From NCBI RefSeq assembly GCF_000786655.1, contig NZ_JROM01000007.1:114687-178686 (forward strand): a stretch of 64,000 nt of DNA, read 5' to 3'. This document shows positions 1 through 7,865 of this stretch, in pieces. The stretch comes from Kocuria marina. Lineage in GTDB: Bacteria; Actinomycetota; Actinomycetes; Actinomycetales; Micrococcaceae. The notes below the pieces were generated by a model. That model searched no databases, had not been told where the DNA came from, and worked only from the letters and a program-made list of their open reading frames with translations. A program made the position numbers and the translations under genes. The number at the start of each line of letters is the position of its first letter. Within the stretch, counting starts at the first letter, position 1.

Positions 1-325
1 AGCGCCACTGCGCCATGACGTTGGCCCACCACCGCCACGCTCGCAGCGCGAGCCGCTTGATCCGCTGGTTCAGCCGGTGGGCCCATTCGAACTCGGTGCT
101 CCAGATCCCCAGCCCCAGGAAGATCGCGAGCCACCCGGGCCCGGGCGTCACGAGCATCACGATCCCCGCGAGCACGAACACCCCGCCGAGCACGATGACG
201 GTGGCCTTGTGCAGGACCCTCAGCACGGGGTGCCGCTCGGACCACGCGCGCAGCCGCAGCACCGCCCGGTGCACCCGGCCCCCGCGTTCGCCGCGCTCGA
301 TCTCCTCGTGCAGCTCTGAACTCAT
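1..325 (-). CDS. PGPGW-motif transmembrane protein (TIGR02611-like), 3' part missing at window edge
   Basis: Reading down from an ATG at 325, the frame gives about 108 residues: a charged N-terminus beginning MSSELHEEIERGERGG, then two hydrophobic stretches separated by the motif TPGPGWLAIFLGLGI, then a basic segment. The PGPGW signature defines a family of small actinobacterial membrane proteins of unknown role. The gene runs off the left edge, so its C-terminus is not seen. It lies 179 bp downstream of murB on the same strand, and a tandem 45-bp repeat fills the gap up to its start codon. The family call is from the motif; no function is claimed. Confidence 0.8.
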   Translation of the reverse strand, partial: MSSELHEEIERGERGGRVHRAVLRLRAWSERHPVLRVLHKATVIVLGGVFVLAGIVMLVTPGPGWLAIFLGLGIWSTEFEWAHRLNQRIKRLALRAWRWWANVMAQWR

Positions 326-326
326 G

Positions 327-461
327 CGCGTGTCCCGCTCGTGCGGTGCGACGCGCCGATGCAACCTGCCCCGCGTGTCCCGCTCGTGGGGGGCGCGCTG
401 CCGGCCCGGCTCAGTTCGCGCGTCCCGCACATGCGGTGCGCCGTGCCGACGCCGCTCGCCC
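327..461. repeat. Three degenerate 45-bp tandem repeats
   Basis: Copies start at 327, 372 and 417, each opening with a version of CGCGTGTCCCGCTCGTG. The first two share that 17-mer exactly; the third is diverged (CGCGCGTCCCGCACATG). The array sits between murB and the PGPGW gene and ends 1 bp before the latter's ATG, so it would form its leader or promoter. Confidence 0.65.
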
Positions 462-503
462 CGATCATCACGACCGTTCCATTCGTCCCATGGGTCGCGC
501 TCG

Positions 504-1637
504 TCAGAGCGAGAGGCCGATCAGCACGGGCTCGGGGGCCAGTCGCACGCCGAAGACTTGTTCCACGCCGCGCTGCACCGTGCTCGCGACGGCGGCGACG
601 TCCTCCCCGGACGCGGTGCCCCGGTTCGTCATGGCCAGCGTGTGCTTGCCGGACAGCGCCGCCCGCCCACCGGCGACCTCCCCGCCGTCCAGGTCCAACA
701 GCTCGTTGCGGGTGCCCGGCAGACCGAATCCCTTGCCGAAACCCGCGTGGTCGATCAACCACGCCGCGGAGAACTTCACTGCTCCCGGAACCTCCTGTCC
801 CGTGGCGTCCAGGACCGGGTAACGGGGGGCGTCCGCGGGGATCCGATCCGTGAGTTCGTCCTCCGGGACCACCGGATTGGTGAAGAAGGACCCCGTGCTG
901 AACGTGTCCCGGTCCTCGGGGTCCAGGACCATGCCCTTGCCCGCCCGCAGTCGCAGCACGGTGTCCCGGACGGTCGCGAGCGGTGCGCTTTGGCCCGTCT
1001 CGACCCCGAGAGCGGCGGCCAGCTGGGCGTAGCGCACGGGCATCGACTGCTCCTGCCTGCGCAGGCGGAACGTCACGGACAGCACCACGTAGCGCGGTGA
1101 ACCGTGAGTCATGCTGCGTTTGAGCAGGGAGTCACGGTAGGAAAATTCCAGGTCCGCGAAACCGAACGTGAGCTCCTTCCGGGCTTCCCGGTCCCACACC
1201 CGCACCCGCACGATGCACTGGGAGACCTCCGCGCCGTACGCGCCCACGTTCTGCACGGGCGTGGCACCCGTGGTGCCCGGGATCCCGGCCAGGGTCTCCA
1301 GACCGGCCAGCCCGCGCTGCACCGTCTCCCGAACGGTGTCCTCCCATGGCTCTCCCGCGGCGACGTCCACGAGCGCAGTGTCCGAGTCGCCGTCGGCCGA
1401 GCCGTCCTCGTCCGTAACCGTGATCCCGCGCGTGACCACGTGCACCACGGTTCCCGCGAACGGCTGATCGGACGCGAGGATGTTGGAGCCGCCGCCCACG
1501 ATCAGCACCCGCTCACCGGCGTCGTCCGCGCGGGAGACCGCGTCGATGAGGTCCGCCTCGGTGGTCGCCTCCACGACCTTCTCGGCGGGGCCCCCCACGG
1601 CCGTGGTCGTGAGCTGGGACAGACGTGGTGCGTTCAT
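504..1637 (-). CDS. murB: UDP-N-acetylenolpyruvoylglucosamine reductase MurB
   Basis: 377 residues from an ATG at 1637 (MNAPRLSQLTTTAVGG). MurB reduces UDP-GlcNAc-enolpyruvate to UDP-MurNAc with NADPH, using bound FAD, in the cytoplasmic phase of peptidoglycan synthesis. The FAD-binding PCMH domain is visible (VLIVGGGSNILASDQPF near residue 45, then GIPGTTGATPVQNVGAYG near residue 118), as is the C-terminal catalytic domain with YRDSLLKR and FSTGSFFTNPVV, the latter carrying the expected active-site serine. Length fits actinobacterial type I enzymes. It follows the two MaoC-type genes with an 11-bp gap on the same strand, the usual actinobacterial order. It appears intact. Confidence 0.96.
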   Translation of the reverse strand: MNAPRLSQLTTTAVGGPAEKVVEATTEADLIDAVSRADDAGERVLIVGGGSNILASDQPFAGTVVHVVTRGITVTDEDGSADGDSDTALVDVAAGEPWEDTVRETVQRGLAGLETLAGIPGTTGATPVQNVGAYGAEVSQCIVRVRVWDREARKELTFGFADLEFSYRDSLLKRSMTHGSPRYVVLSVTFRLRRQEQSMPVRYAQLAAALGVETGQSAPLATVRDTVLRLRAGKGMVLDPEDRDTFSTGSFFTNPVVPEDELTDRIPADAPRYPVLDATGQEVPGAVKFSAAWLIDHAGFGKGFGLPGTRNELLDLDGGEVAGGRAALSGKHTLAMTNRGTASGEDVAAVASTVQRGVEQVFGVRLAPEPVLIGLSL

Positions 1638-1648
1638 GAGGCACCACT

Positions 1649-2131
1649 CTAGTGCGGGAACTTCACAACCGCCTGAGCCTTGACGAGCACCTTGAGTTCC
1701 TTGGCCGTGGCCGGATCCGTGTCCGGTTCGGAGAGGTCCGGGGCGGTCACGGTGAGGTCCACGCGCACCGTGCGCGCCTCGGGATCCACGACTCCGATCA
1801 CCCCGCTCGCGGTCAGCGCGGTGCTCGGGACCACGCGGTCCTCGAACGCATTGGGCACCACCACGGGCTTGCTGAACCGGGTCTGGTAGTCCACCACGGC
1901 GCCGGGGTCACCGGCCCACTCGGTCACCAGGGCCACGGCCGCACCCATCGTGAACATCCCGTGGGCGATGACGTTGGGCAGGCCCACGCCCTGCGCGAAG
2001 TCCTGGTTCCAGTGGATCGGGTTGAAGTCCCCGGACGCGCCGGCATAACGCACCAGGTCAGCGCGCGAGACCTCCACGCGGCGCTCCCCGATGGACTGGC
2101 CCTTCTCGAGCTCGTCGAACGTGATGTTCAC
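1649..2131 (-). CDS. MaoC-family dehydratase (HadB-like hotdog protein)
   Basis: 160 residues from a GTG at 2131 (VNITFDELEKGQ), which overlaps the stop of the upstream gene in GTGA. The MaoC hydratase signature is present: YAGASGDFNPIHWNQDFA with the catalytic Asp/His pair, followed by NVIAHGMFTMG. In mycobacteria the equivalent HadB pairs with HadA to dehydrate (3R)-hydroxyacyl-ACP in FAS-II; in Micrococcaceae, which make no mycolic acids, the substrate is unclear, and a short-chain acyl-CoA/ACP hydratase role is only inferred. Translational coupling with the preceding gene supports a heterodimer. Confidence 0.88.
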   Translation of the reverse strand: MNITFDELEKGQSIGERRVEVSRADLVRYAGASGDFNPIHWNQDFAQGVGLPNVIAHGMFTMGAAVALVTEWAGDPGAVVDYQTRFSKPVVVPNAFEDRVVPSTALTASGVIGVVDPEARTVRVDLTVTAPDLSEPDTDPATAKELKVLVKAQAVVKFPH

Positions 2132-2577
2132 TGGTCCTCCCCGCGTACCAACAACGACGACACGGTGGTCGCCACCTTCTCCCCCGCCACCGTGGTGATC
2201 TCCACGCGGGAGGTCACCATGGCGCCGGATCCCAGGGGACGCACGTTGTCCACGGTGACCGCGGCGGTCAGCTCGTCCCCGGCGACCACGGGGCGGTGAT
2301 GCGTGAACCGCTGGTCCGCGTGTACTACGCGCGAGAAGTCGATCCCGGCCTCGGGATCGTTGACCAGGGCGGCGTCGGCCCGCTGGGACACAATGATCGC
2401 GAAGGTGGGCGGGGCCACGAGGTCCGCGTACCCGGCAGCGCGCGCCGCGGCGACGTCGTGGTGGGCGGCATCCGTGGCGTGGACGGCGCTCGCGAACTCG
2501 CGGATCTTCTCGCGGCCCACGAGGTACGGGGGGATGGACGGGTAGGTCCTGCCCACCACGTCGGCGGATATGGCCAT
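2128..2577 (-). CDS. FAS1-type MaoC N-terminal dehydratase subunit (HadA-like)
   Basis: 149 residues from an ATG at 2577 (MAISADVVGRTYPSIPPYLVGREKI). The opening and the segment VAPPTFAIIVSQRAD followed by VVHADQRFTHHRPVVAGD match the MaoC-N/FAS1_DH hotdog family, which supplies the non-catalytic half of a two-subunit hydratase. It overlaps the catalytic partner by 4 bp. A weak AGGAG-like site lies just upstream (AGGAGAGTC). The order tRNA-Thr, tRNA-Met, hadA-like, hadB-like, murB is standard for actinobacteria, but the rpmG gene often found between tRNA-Met and this gene is not present here. Confidence 0.88.
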   Translation of the reverse strand: MAISADVVGRTYPSIPPYLVGREKIREFASAVHATDAAHHDVAAARAAGYADLVAPPTFAIIVSQRADAALVNDPEAGIDFSRVVHADQRFTHHRPVVAGDELTAAVTVDNVRPLGSGAMVTSRVEITTVAGEKVATTVSSLLVRGEDQ

Positions 2578-2772
2578 GACTCTCCTCGATCGCTGGGAAG
2601 AATTTCTCCCAGAGTACTGGGCGAGCGGGCCCGCACGAACTACCGGGGCCGTGCACGCGCTCGTCCAGCCGCGCCCTTCTCAGTGGGTCGCTGTGCCAGC
2701 ATTGATCCGCTACCCGATATGGTGCCTCGCCCCTCCGACGTCCGATTGTGCCCGCCCGCCCCGGAGTGCGGC

Positions 2773-2798
2773 GCCCTGTTCCTCGAGTGGAACAGGGC
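2773..2798. terminator. Perfect 10-bp hairpin
   Basis: GCCCTGTTCC and GGAACAGGGC flank a 6-base loop (TCGAGT). It lies between the tRNA pair and the MaoC operon on the minus strand and lacks a clear T-run, so it could be a second terminator or a structured leader. Confidence 0.45.
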
Positions 2799-2952
2799 CA
2801 AACGGCCGCGAGATGAATCGGGCTCCTCCGCGAGTCGACCTGACGGACGGGTGGCTCAGCAATCGGCGAGGAGGTCGCCCGTTCCCGGACTGCTCAGGAG
2901 CGGGTGGTGCGGGACCGGCTGTCCCGGACCAATTCTGCCCGGGGACGACGAA

Positions 2953-2980
2953 GGCGCCGCTCCCCGGGGGGAACGGCGCC
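2953..2980 (-). terminator. Terminator after tRNA-Met
   Basis: On the minus strand, 7 bp after the tRNA, GGCGCCGTTCCCC pairs with GGGGAGCGGCGCC (13 bp including one G-T) and is followed by TTCGTCG. Confidence 0.7.
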
Positions 2981-2987
2981 TGAACGG

Positions 2988-3061
2988 TAGCGGTGGACGG
3001 GCTCGATCCGTCGACCTCACGATTATGAGTCGTGCGCTCTAACCAGCTGAGCTACACCGCC
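2988..3061 (-). tRNA. tRNA-Met (CAT), elongator type
   Basis: 74 nt on the minus strand. The acceptor arms GGCGGTG/CACCGCT, D-arm AGCTCAGCTGGTTAGAGC, anticodon loop CTCATAA (anticodon CAT) and T-arm GACGG-ATCGAGC-CCGTC all fold. The first acceptor pair is G-T. The CCA end is not encoded. The non-initiator acceptor pairing fits elongator Met. It lies 53 bp downstream of tRNA-Thr and probably shares its transcript. Confidence 0.95.
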
Positions 3062-3114
3062 ACATCATGGATGAAACCCACGGTTCACAAGGAGCCGCAG
3101 GTTCTCATCATGAG

Positions 3115-3186
3115 AGCCCCGACCGGGAATCGATCCCGGGACCTCCATCTTACCAAGATGGCGCTCTACCACTGAGCTATCGGGGC
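3115..3186 (-). tRNA. tRNA-Thr (GGT)
   Basis: 72 nt on the minus strand. Acceptor GCCCCGA/TCGGGGC, anticodon stem CCATC/GATGG with loop TTGGTAA (anticodon GGT), T-stem CCGGG/CCCGG. CCA is not encoded. The decayed catabolic genes at 3270-5200 begin within about 80 bp of its 5' end, so the locus may once have been an integration site. Confidence 0.95.
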
Positions 3187-3269
3187 AACGCGGAATACTC
3201 TAACAGGAGATGAGCGGGTCGCAAAAACGAGCACCTCACCCCACAAGCCGCGCCGATTCACCCGCCACG

Positions 3270-4405
3270 GTGTGCTCCTTGATGAGCCAGCGGGCCTCGG
3301 GGGCGTCCTCCCGACCGACCGCTCCCACGAGCTCATGGTCAGCAACGTGTGGGCCAGGTCCTTCGCGGGCACCGAGATCGCGCGCCGCAAGGCGTGGGGC
3401 GGGCGCGACGACCTGCGGGTCGAGTGCGACACCGCGAGCTCCACGTCCATGTGCAACATCGGCCAGCACGATCTGGAACCCATCCTGCGGCCGCCGGCGA
3501 GCGGCACGGGGCGAGCATCCGGTTCGGCACCGAACTGCTCGAACTGACCCAGGACGACGCCGGTGCCACGGCCGTGATCCGCGACCGCGCCAGCGGCGAG
3601 GCCGCCACGGTGCGGGCCACGTACGTGATCGGCGCGGACGGCGGGCGTTCTTTCGTGGGCCAGCAGGCCGGGATAGGGATGGAGGGAGAGACCGGTCTGG
3701 GGTACGCCCTGAACGTGTGATTCGAGGCGGATCTCACCAAGTACCGCGAGCACCGCCCGGGGACACTGTTCTTCTCCGTGCAGCCGGGACGCGATGTCTG
3801 GCTCGACTCCGGGACGTTCATCACCGTGCATGCGTGGGACGAGTGGGTGCTGATCGTGATGTACGACCCGGCGGTGGAGCAGATCGATCTCGGTGAGGAC
3901 GCCATGATGGAGCGCGTCCGCAAGAACATCGGGGACGACTCGGTGGAGATCAGGGTCAAGAACATCAGCCAGTGGCGGATCCACCATAGGCTCGCGGAGA
4001 CCTACCGCAAGGGTCGGGCCGCGCTCGAGGACGGGCCGATGCTGGCGTTCGTGCACGATCACGAGTTCGTCCACCAGCCCCTGGGGCACCCCGGAGCCGT
4101 GGTGCCCCGCGTGTGGTTGAAACAGGACGGCCGCCGGGTCTCCACGATCGATCTGGTGGGCCGCGGGCGGGTTCACCCTGCTGACCGGGATCGGCGGGGC
4201 GCCGTGGCGCGAGGCCGCTCGCGTCGTCGGCGAGGAACTGGGTCTGCAGATCGCTGTCCACGGCATCGGTGCGGGACAGGACCTCGCGGATCCCACCGCC
4301 GAACTGCGTGCCGCGCTGCACAGCATCCTGGGCACCCCCGCAAGGGATGCACCCGACGCGCAGAACGCCCCAGCCCGGGGCGAACTGCTCACGGAAGGAG
4401 CCTGA
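3270..4405 (+). pseudogene. Broken FAD-dependent aromatic (phenol/chlorophenol-type) monooxygenase
   Basis: Homology to TfdB/phenol hydroxylase-type flavoprotein monooxygenases runs through three frames. Frame one gives SHELMVSNVWARSFAGTEIA and NIGQHDLEPILRP. A frameshift near 3500 leads to FGTELLELTQDDAG and YVIGADGGRSFVG, the second FAD motif. A TGA at 3718-3720 interrupts GYALNV*FEADLTKY. The same frame then continues through LDSGTFITVHAWDEWVL and HPGAVVPRVWLKQDGRRVS. A second shift near 4165 restores GFTLLTGIGGAPWREAARVV up to a stop at 4403. The N-terminal Rossmann GxGxxG region (about 65 residues) is absent. Such enzymes hydroxylate phenols with NADPH and O2; this copy cannot work. It is a relic of a transferred catabolic cluster. 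Confidence 0.85.
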
Positions 4406-4534
4406 TCATGGCCCTGGGACTGTTGGTCCTGCGCCCGGCCCTGGGGCTGTTGCTCTTCGGCTGATGCACGAGAACCACCACTGCAGCATCACCGAGGCGG
4501 AGCTCGCGCACCGCGTCACGAGTGACCCCGAGAA

Positions 4535-5200
4535 GTGGGGACCAAGGCGGGCCCGCCCATGGCTGGGGACCGCGCCGGGATCTCGTCCGCACCGATCGTG
4601 GACGGGCACACGTACCTGGTCGATTGCGGACGCGCCTGCGTGACCCAGTTCCACAAGGCGGGGCTGAGCTTCGCGTCCCTGCGGGGGATCTTCCTGACCC
4701 ACCTGCATGCCGATCACGTGGCCGACTACTTCAACTACTTCATGATGGCGTCCACGACGGGCCGAAAGAACGGGGACGTTATTCCCGGCCAGCTCGCGGT
4801 GTACGGTCCCGGGCCCGCGGGCGGTCTGCCGGAACCGTTCGGGGGTCGGCCGGTGGGGATCGTGAGCCCGGAGGAACCCACACCGGGCACCAAGTCCATG
4901 ACCGCGCACCTGCTGCGGGTGTTCGCCTACACGAACAACATCTTCATGCGGGACGAGGACTTCCGGGACTACGACTCGCTCGTGGCCGTCAACGAGATCA
5001 TGCCCCCGCACTCCGCCCACGTGATGGTTGAGGACATGGGACCCGTGGCGCAGGCCTCCCATGTGGACCACCTGGCGCTCTCGCACATCGAGAGCACGGG
5101 CGGCACCATCGATCCCGTGGAGTGGCACCGGCTGGCCAGCGGCGGCTACGACGGCGCGGTGACCGTGGGGCAGGACCTGCAGATCATCACGGTGGCCTGA
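4535..5200 (+). pseudogene. Metallo-beta-lactamase-fold hydrolase with internal deletion (probable pseudogene)
   Basis: A 221-codon frame from a GTG at 4535. The N-terminal half is clear: DRAGISSAPIVDGHTYLVDCG, then the metal-binding THLHADHVADYFNYF, then YGPGPAGGLPEPFGG and FAYTNNIFMRDEDF. The C-terminal end (HLALSHIESTGGTIDPVEWH) also fits. Family members normally run about 300-330 residues. Here the middle block carrying the second histidine and the SGDT aspartate is missing: MVEDMGPVAQASHVDHLALSH joins the two ends directly. Without those ligands a two-metal site is unlikely. The usual N-terminal strand is also missing upstream, where a frame reading MHENHHCSITEAELAHRV (4464 on) leads out of frame into this gene. 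It probably belonged to the same lost catabolic cluster as the monooxygenase. Confidence 0.7.
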
Positions 5201-5249
5201 GCCGCACGCGTCAGCCCACCTCACACCTCACGGGAACATGAGAAGCAGA

Positions 5250-5291
5250 AAAGGGCCGTGGCCGGGACGATCGTCCCGGCCACGGCCCTTT
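5250..5291. terminator. Bidirectional terminator, 42-nt perfect palindrome
   Basis: AAAGGGCCGTGGCCGGGACGA (5250-5270, 21 nt, given in part) is followed immediately by its exact reverse complement (5271-5291), ending in CCCTTT. It lies between the decayed catabolic region and the convergent helicase gene and can serve both strands. Confidence 0.85.
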
Positions 5292-5441
5292 GTGCTGTCA
5301 CTCACCGGCCACGCCCATGACCGACCACGTCAGCGACCATCCCGGCTGAGCCGGTCCTGCTCAGTCGGCCGGCTCAGTGGCTCGCAGCGAACCGGCGAAT
5401 CCGCGAGTCAGCGGCTCACGGTGAGGCAGTGAACCGACGAA

Positions 5442-7709
5442 TCAGCGACCCGAGTAGCCGCCGTTGTCCGGGCGGTTCTTCCGACGCGGCCGGTCCTGCT
5501 GGTAGGACCCGCCACGGGAACGGCCGCCGCCGCGATCGTCGCGGTAACCGCCACGATCCTCGCGGTACCCACCGCGATCCTGGTAGCCGCCCCGGTCCTC
5601 ACGGTATCCCCCGCGGTCACCGCGGTAGCCCCCGCGGTCGTTGCTCGAGCCCCGATCCCCGCGGTACCCGCCCCGGTCGTTGCGGGGCCCACGGTCACGG
5701 TCACCGCCGCGGAAGGGCTTGCCCCCGCGCGCGCCACCGGGTCCGCGATCCTCCTGGATCCGGATGGGCGAACCGTTGATCTGGGTGTTGGCCAGCTTGT
5801 CGAGGGTTCCCGCGGGGAGGTTCTCGGGCAGGCCCACGAGCGTGAACGTGGGGCGGATGTCGATCGCACCGATCTGCGAACCGTTGAGACCGCCCTCGTG
5901 CGTGAGGGCACCCACCACGGCGCCGGGGACCACGCGGTCGCGGTGTCCCACGGCCAGCTTGTAGGTCTTCATCCCGGCCTCGTCCCCCGGGGAACGGCGG
6001 TTGCGGGGGCCATCGCCGTCGCGGCGGTCGCGGTCCCGCTTGCGCTGCGGCAGCTCGGGCAGGTCCTCCACGAGGAACGGGCGGCCGTTCTGGGCGATGA
6101 CGGCGAGCGCAGCGGCGACCTCGACGGCGTCGACGTCGTGCTCGGACTCGTAGTGCTCCACGAGCTCACGGAACAGCGAGAGGTCTTCGGAGTCGATGGT
6201 CTCCTCGATCTGCTGCGCGAAGTTCTCCTTGCGGGTCTGGTTGACCTCGTCCGTGGAGGGCACGCGCATCTGTTCGACGGGCTGGCGGGTGGCCTTCTCG
6301 ATCGCGCGCAGCAGGTACTTCTCACGCGGCGTCATGAAGAGGATGGCCTCGCCCTTGCGCCCCGCGCGACCGGTGCGGCCGATGCGGTGCACGTAGGACT
6401 CGGTGTCGTGGGGGATGTCGTAGTTGACCACCAGGGAGATCCGCTCGACGTCCAGACCGCGCGCGGCCACATCGGTGGCCACGAGGATGTCGATCTTGCC
6501 GTCACGCAGCGAGTCCACGGTGCGCTCGCGCAGGTTCTGCGGGATGTCACCGTTGATCGCGGCCGCGGTGTACCCGCGGGCCTTGAGCTTGTCCGCGATC
6601 TCCTCGGTGGCGGCCTTGGTGCGCACGAAGACGATGACGCCGTCGTAGTCCTCGACCTCGAGCACGCGGGTCATGGCGTCCAGCTTGTGCGGGCCCATGA
6701 CCTGCATGTACCGCTGCCGGGTGTTGCTGCCCGTGGTGGTCTTGGCCTTGACCGTGATCTCCTGGGGGTCACGCAGGTACTGCTGCGCGATCCGGCGGAT
6801 GGCCTTGGGCATCGTGGCGGAGAACAGGGCCACCTGCTTCTCCGTGGGGGTCTGCGCCAGGATCTTCTCGACGTCCTCGGAGAAGCCCATGCGCAGCATC
6901 TCGTCCGCCTCGTCCAGCACCACGTACGCGATGTCGTCCAGGTTGAGCGAGCCCTTGGCCAGGTGGTCGATCACGCGGCCCGGGGTTCCCACGACCACCT
7001 GCGCGCCGCGCTTGAGGCCCGCGAGCTGCGGACCGTACGACGAGCCGCCGTACACGGGCAGCACGGTGAAGTCGTCCAGGTGGGTCGCGTAGGAGCCGAA
7101 GGCCTCGGCGACCTGCAGCGCGAGTTCGCGGGTCGGCGCGAGCACCAGCACGCGCGTGCTGCGCTGCGGGCCGTGCAGGTCGGACAGCTCCGCGAGCTTG
7201 GACAGCGCGGGCACCGCGAACGCGGCGGTCTTGCCCGTACCGGTCTGCGCGAGTCCGACGACGTCGCGGCCGCTCAGCAGCGCGGGGATCGTCGCGGCCT
7301 GGATCGGCGAGGGGTACTCGTAGCCCACCTCGTCCAGCGCCGCCAGCACGCGCGCGTCCACGCCCAGTTCGGCGAACGTGGGCGGGTTCGGTTCGGACTT
7401 CTCGGCGTCGGCGGCCTTCTTCGGCCCGGCCTCGGCGGGCGCCCCGGCAGAGTCGTTCTCGGCGGCCTGGGCGGAGTTGGCGGCGTCGCCGTCCCGGGCG
7501 GGCTGCTCGGCCTCGGAAGGCGTGTCGGCGGACTCGGTCGCGGCGGGTTCGGTCGCCTCGCCGCTCTCGGTGCGCTGCGCGTCGTCGACGACGACGTCGT
7601 GGTTGTCGGGGGCGTCGGTCACGGCGGGAGCGGCGTCGCCCTCGAGGATTTCGAGCTCGGGGGTCTCGTTCTGGGGATTTTCGTTCTGGGACAGGGGATC
7701 AGTGGACAC
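5442..7709 (-). CDS. deaD: DEAD-box ATP-dependent RNA helicase (DeaD/CsdA-like) with Arg-Gly-rich tail
   Basis: 755 residues if started at the GTG at 7709, which follows GCGAGG at good spacing; an in-frame start at 7787 would add 26 residues. An acidic, Ala/Glu/Pro-rich N-terminal extension of about 110 residues precedes the core. All helicase motifs are present: Q-motif with [65 protein letters not shown] and [12 protein letters not shown] DbpA-type RNA-binding domain follows ([20 protein letters not shown]), then about 95 residues of repeated GGYRxDRG units. The enzyme unwinds RNA in ribosome assembly and cold adaptation. It is monocistronic with a terminator on its 3' side. Confidence 0.93.
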   Translation of the reverse strand: MSTDPLSQNENPQNETPELEILEGDAAPAVTDAPDNHDVVVDDAQRTESGEATEPAATESADTPSEAEQPARDGDAANSAQAAENDSAGAPAEAGPKKAADAEKSEPNPPTFAELGVDARVLAALDEVGYEYPSPIQAATIPALLSGRDVVGLAQTGTGKTAAFAVPALSKLAELSDLHGPQRSTRVLVLAPTRELALQVAEAFGSYATHLDDFTVLPVYGGSSYGPQLAGLKRGAQVVVGTPGRVIDHLAKGSLNLDDIAYVVLDEADEMLRMGFSEDVEKILAQTPTEKQVALFSATMPKAIRRIAQQYLRDPQEITVKAKTTTGSNTRQRYMQVMGPHKLDAMTRVLEVEDYDGVIVFVRTKAATEEIADKLKARGYTAAAINGDIPQNLRERTVDSLRDGKIDILVATDVAARGLDVERISLVVNYDIPHDTESYVHRIGRTGRAGRKGEAILFMTPREKYLLRAIEKATRQPVEQMRVPSTDEVNQTRKENFAQQIEETIDSEDLSLFRELVEHYESEHDVDAVEVAAALAVIAQNGRPFLVEDLPELPQRKRDRDRRDGDGPRNRRSPGDEAGMKTYKLAVGHRDRVVPGAVVGALTHEGGLNGSQIGAIDIRPTFTLVGLPENLPAGTLDKLANTQINGSPIRIQEDRGPGGARGGKPFRGGDRDRGPRNDRGGYRGDRGSSNDRGGYRGDRGGYREDRGGYQDRGGYREDRGGYRDDRGGGRSRGGSYQQDRPRRKNRPDNGGYSGR

Positions 7710-7865
7710 GGAAGAACCTCGCTTCGGTGGAATGGAGTGATTGTCACCGGTGCGCGCGGTACTACCGCTGAAGTCCTGAACCGACATGCCCGCTACGGCG
7801 AAACGGTTACGACAGACAAGAAACCGGGATGATAAACCACTAGCCTACCGCACGGCCGGGCCATG

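Larger units (their letters stand above)
2578..2987. other. Intergenic stretch between the hadA-like gene and tRNA-Met
   Basis: About 410 bp with no convincing reading frame on either strand. It holds two strong hairpins, listed separately at 2953-2980 and 2773-2798, and presumably the promoter of the dehydratase-murB operon. No ribosomal protein L33 gene could be found in it. Confidence 0.6.

Noticed and set aside
5455..5745. Intergenic tandem repeat or CRISPR-like array
   Set aside because: The periodicity is explained by the coding sequence of the helicase tail.
5898..7832. A 644-codon plus-strand frame across the helicase
   Set aside because: Antisense shadow of a complete DEAD-box gene.
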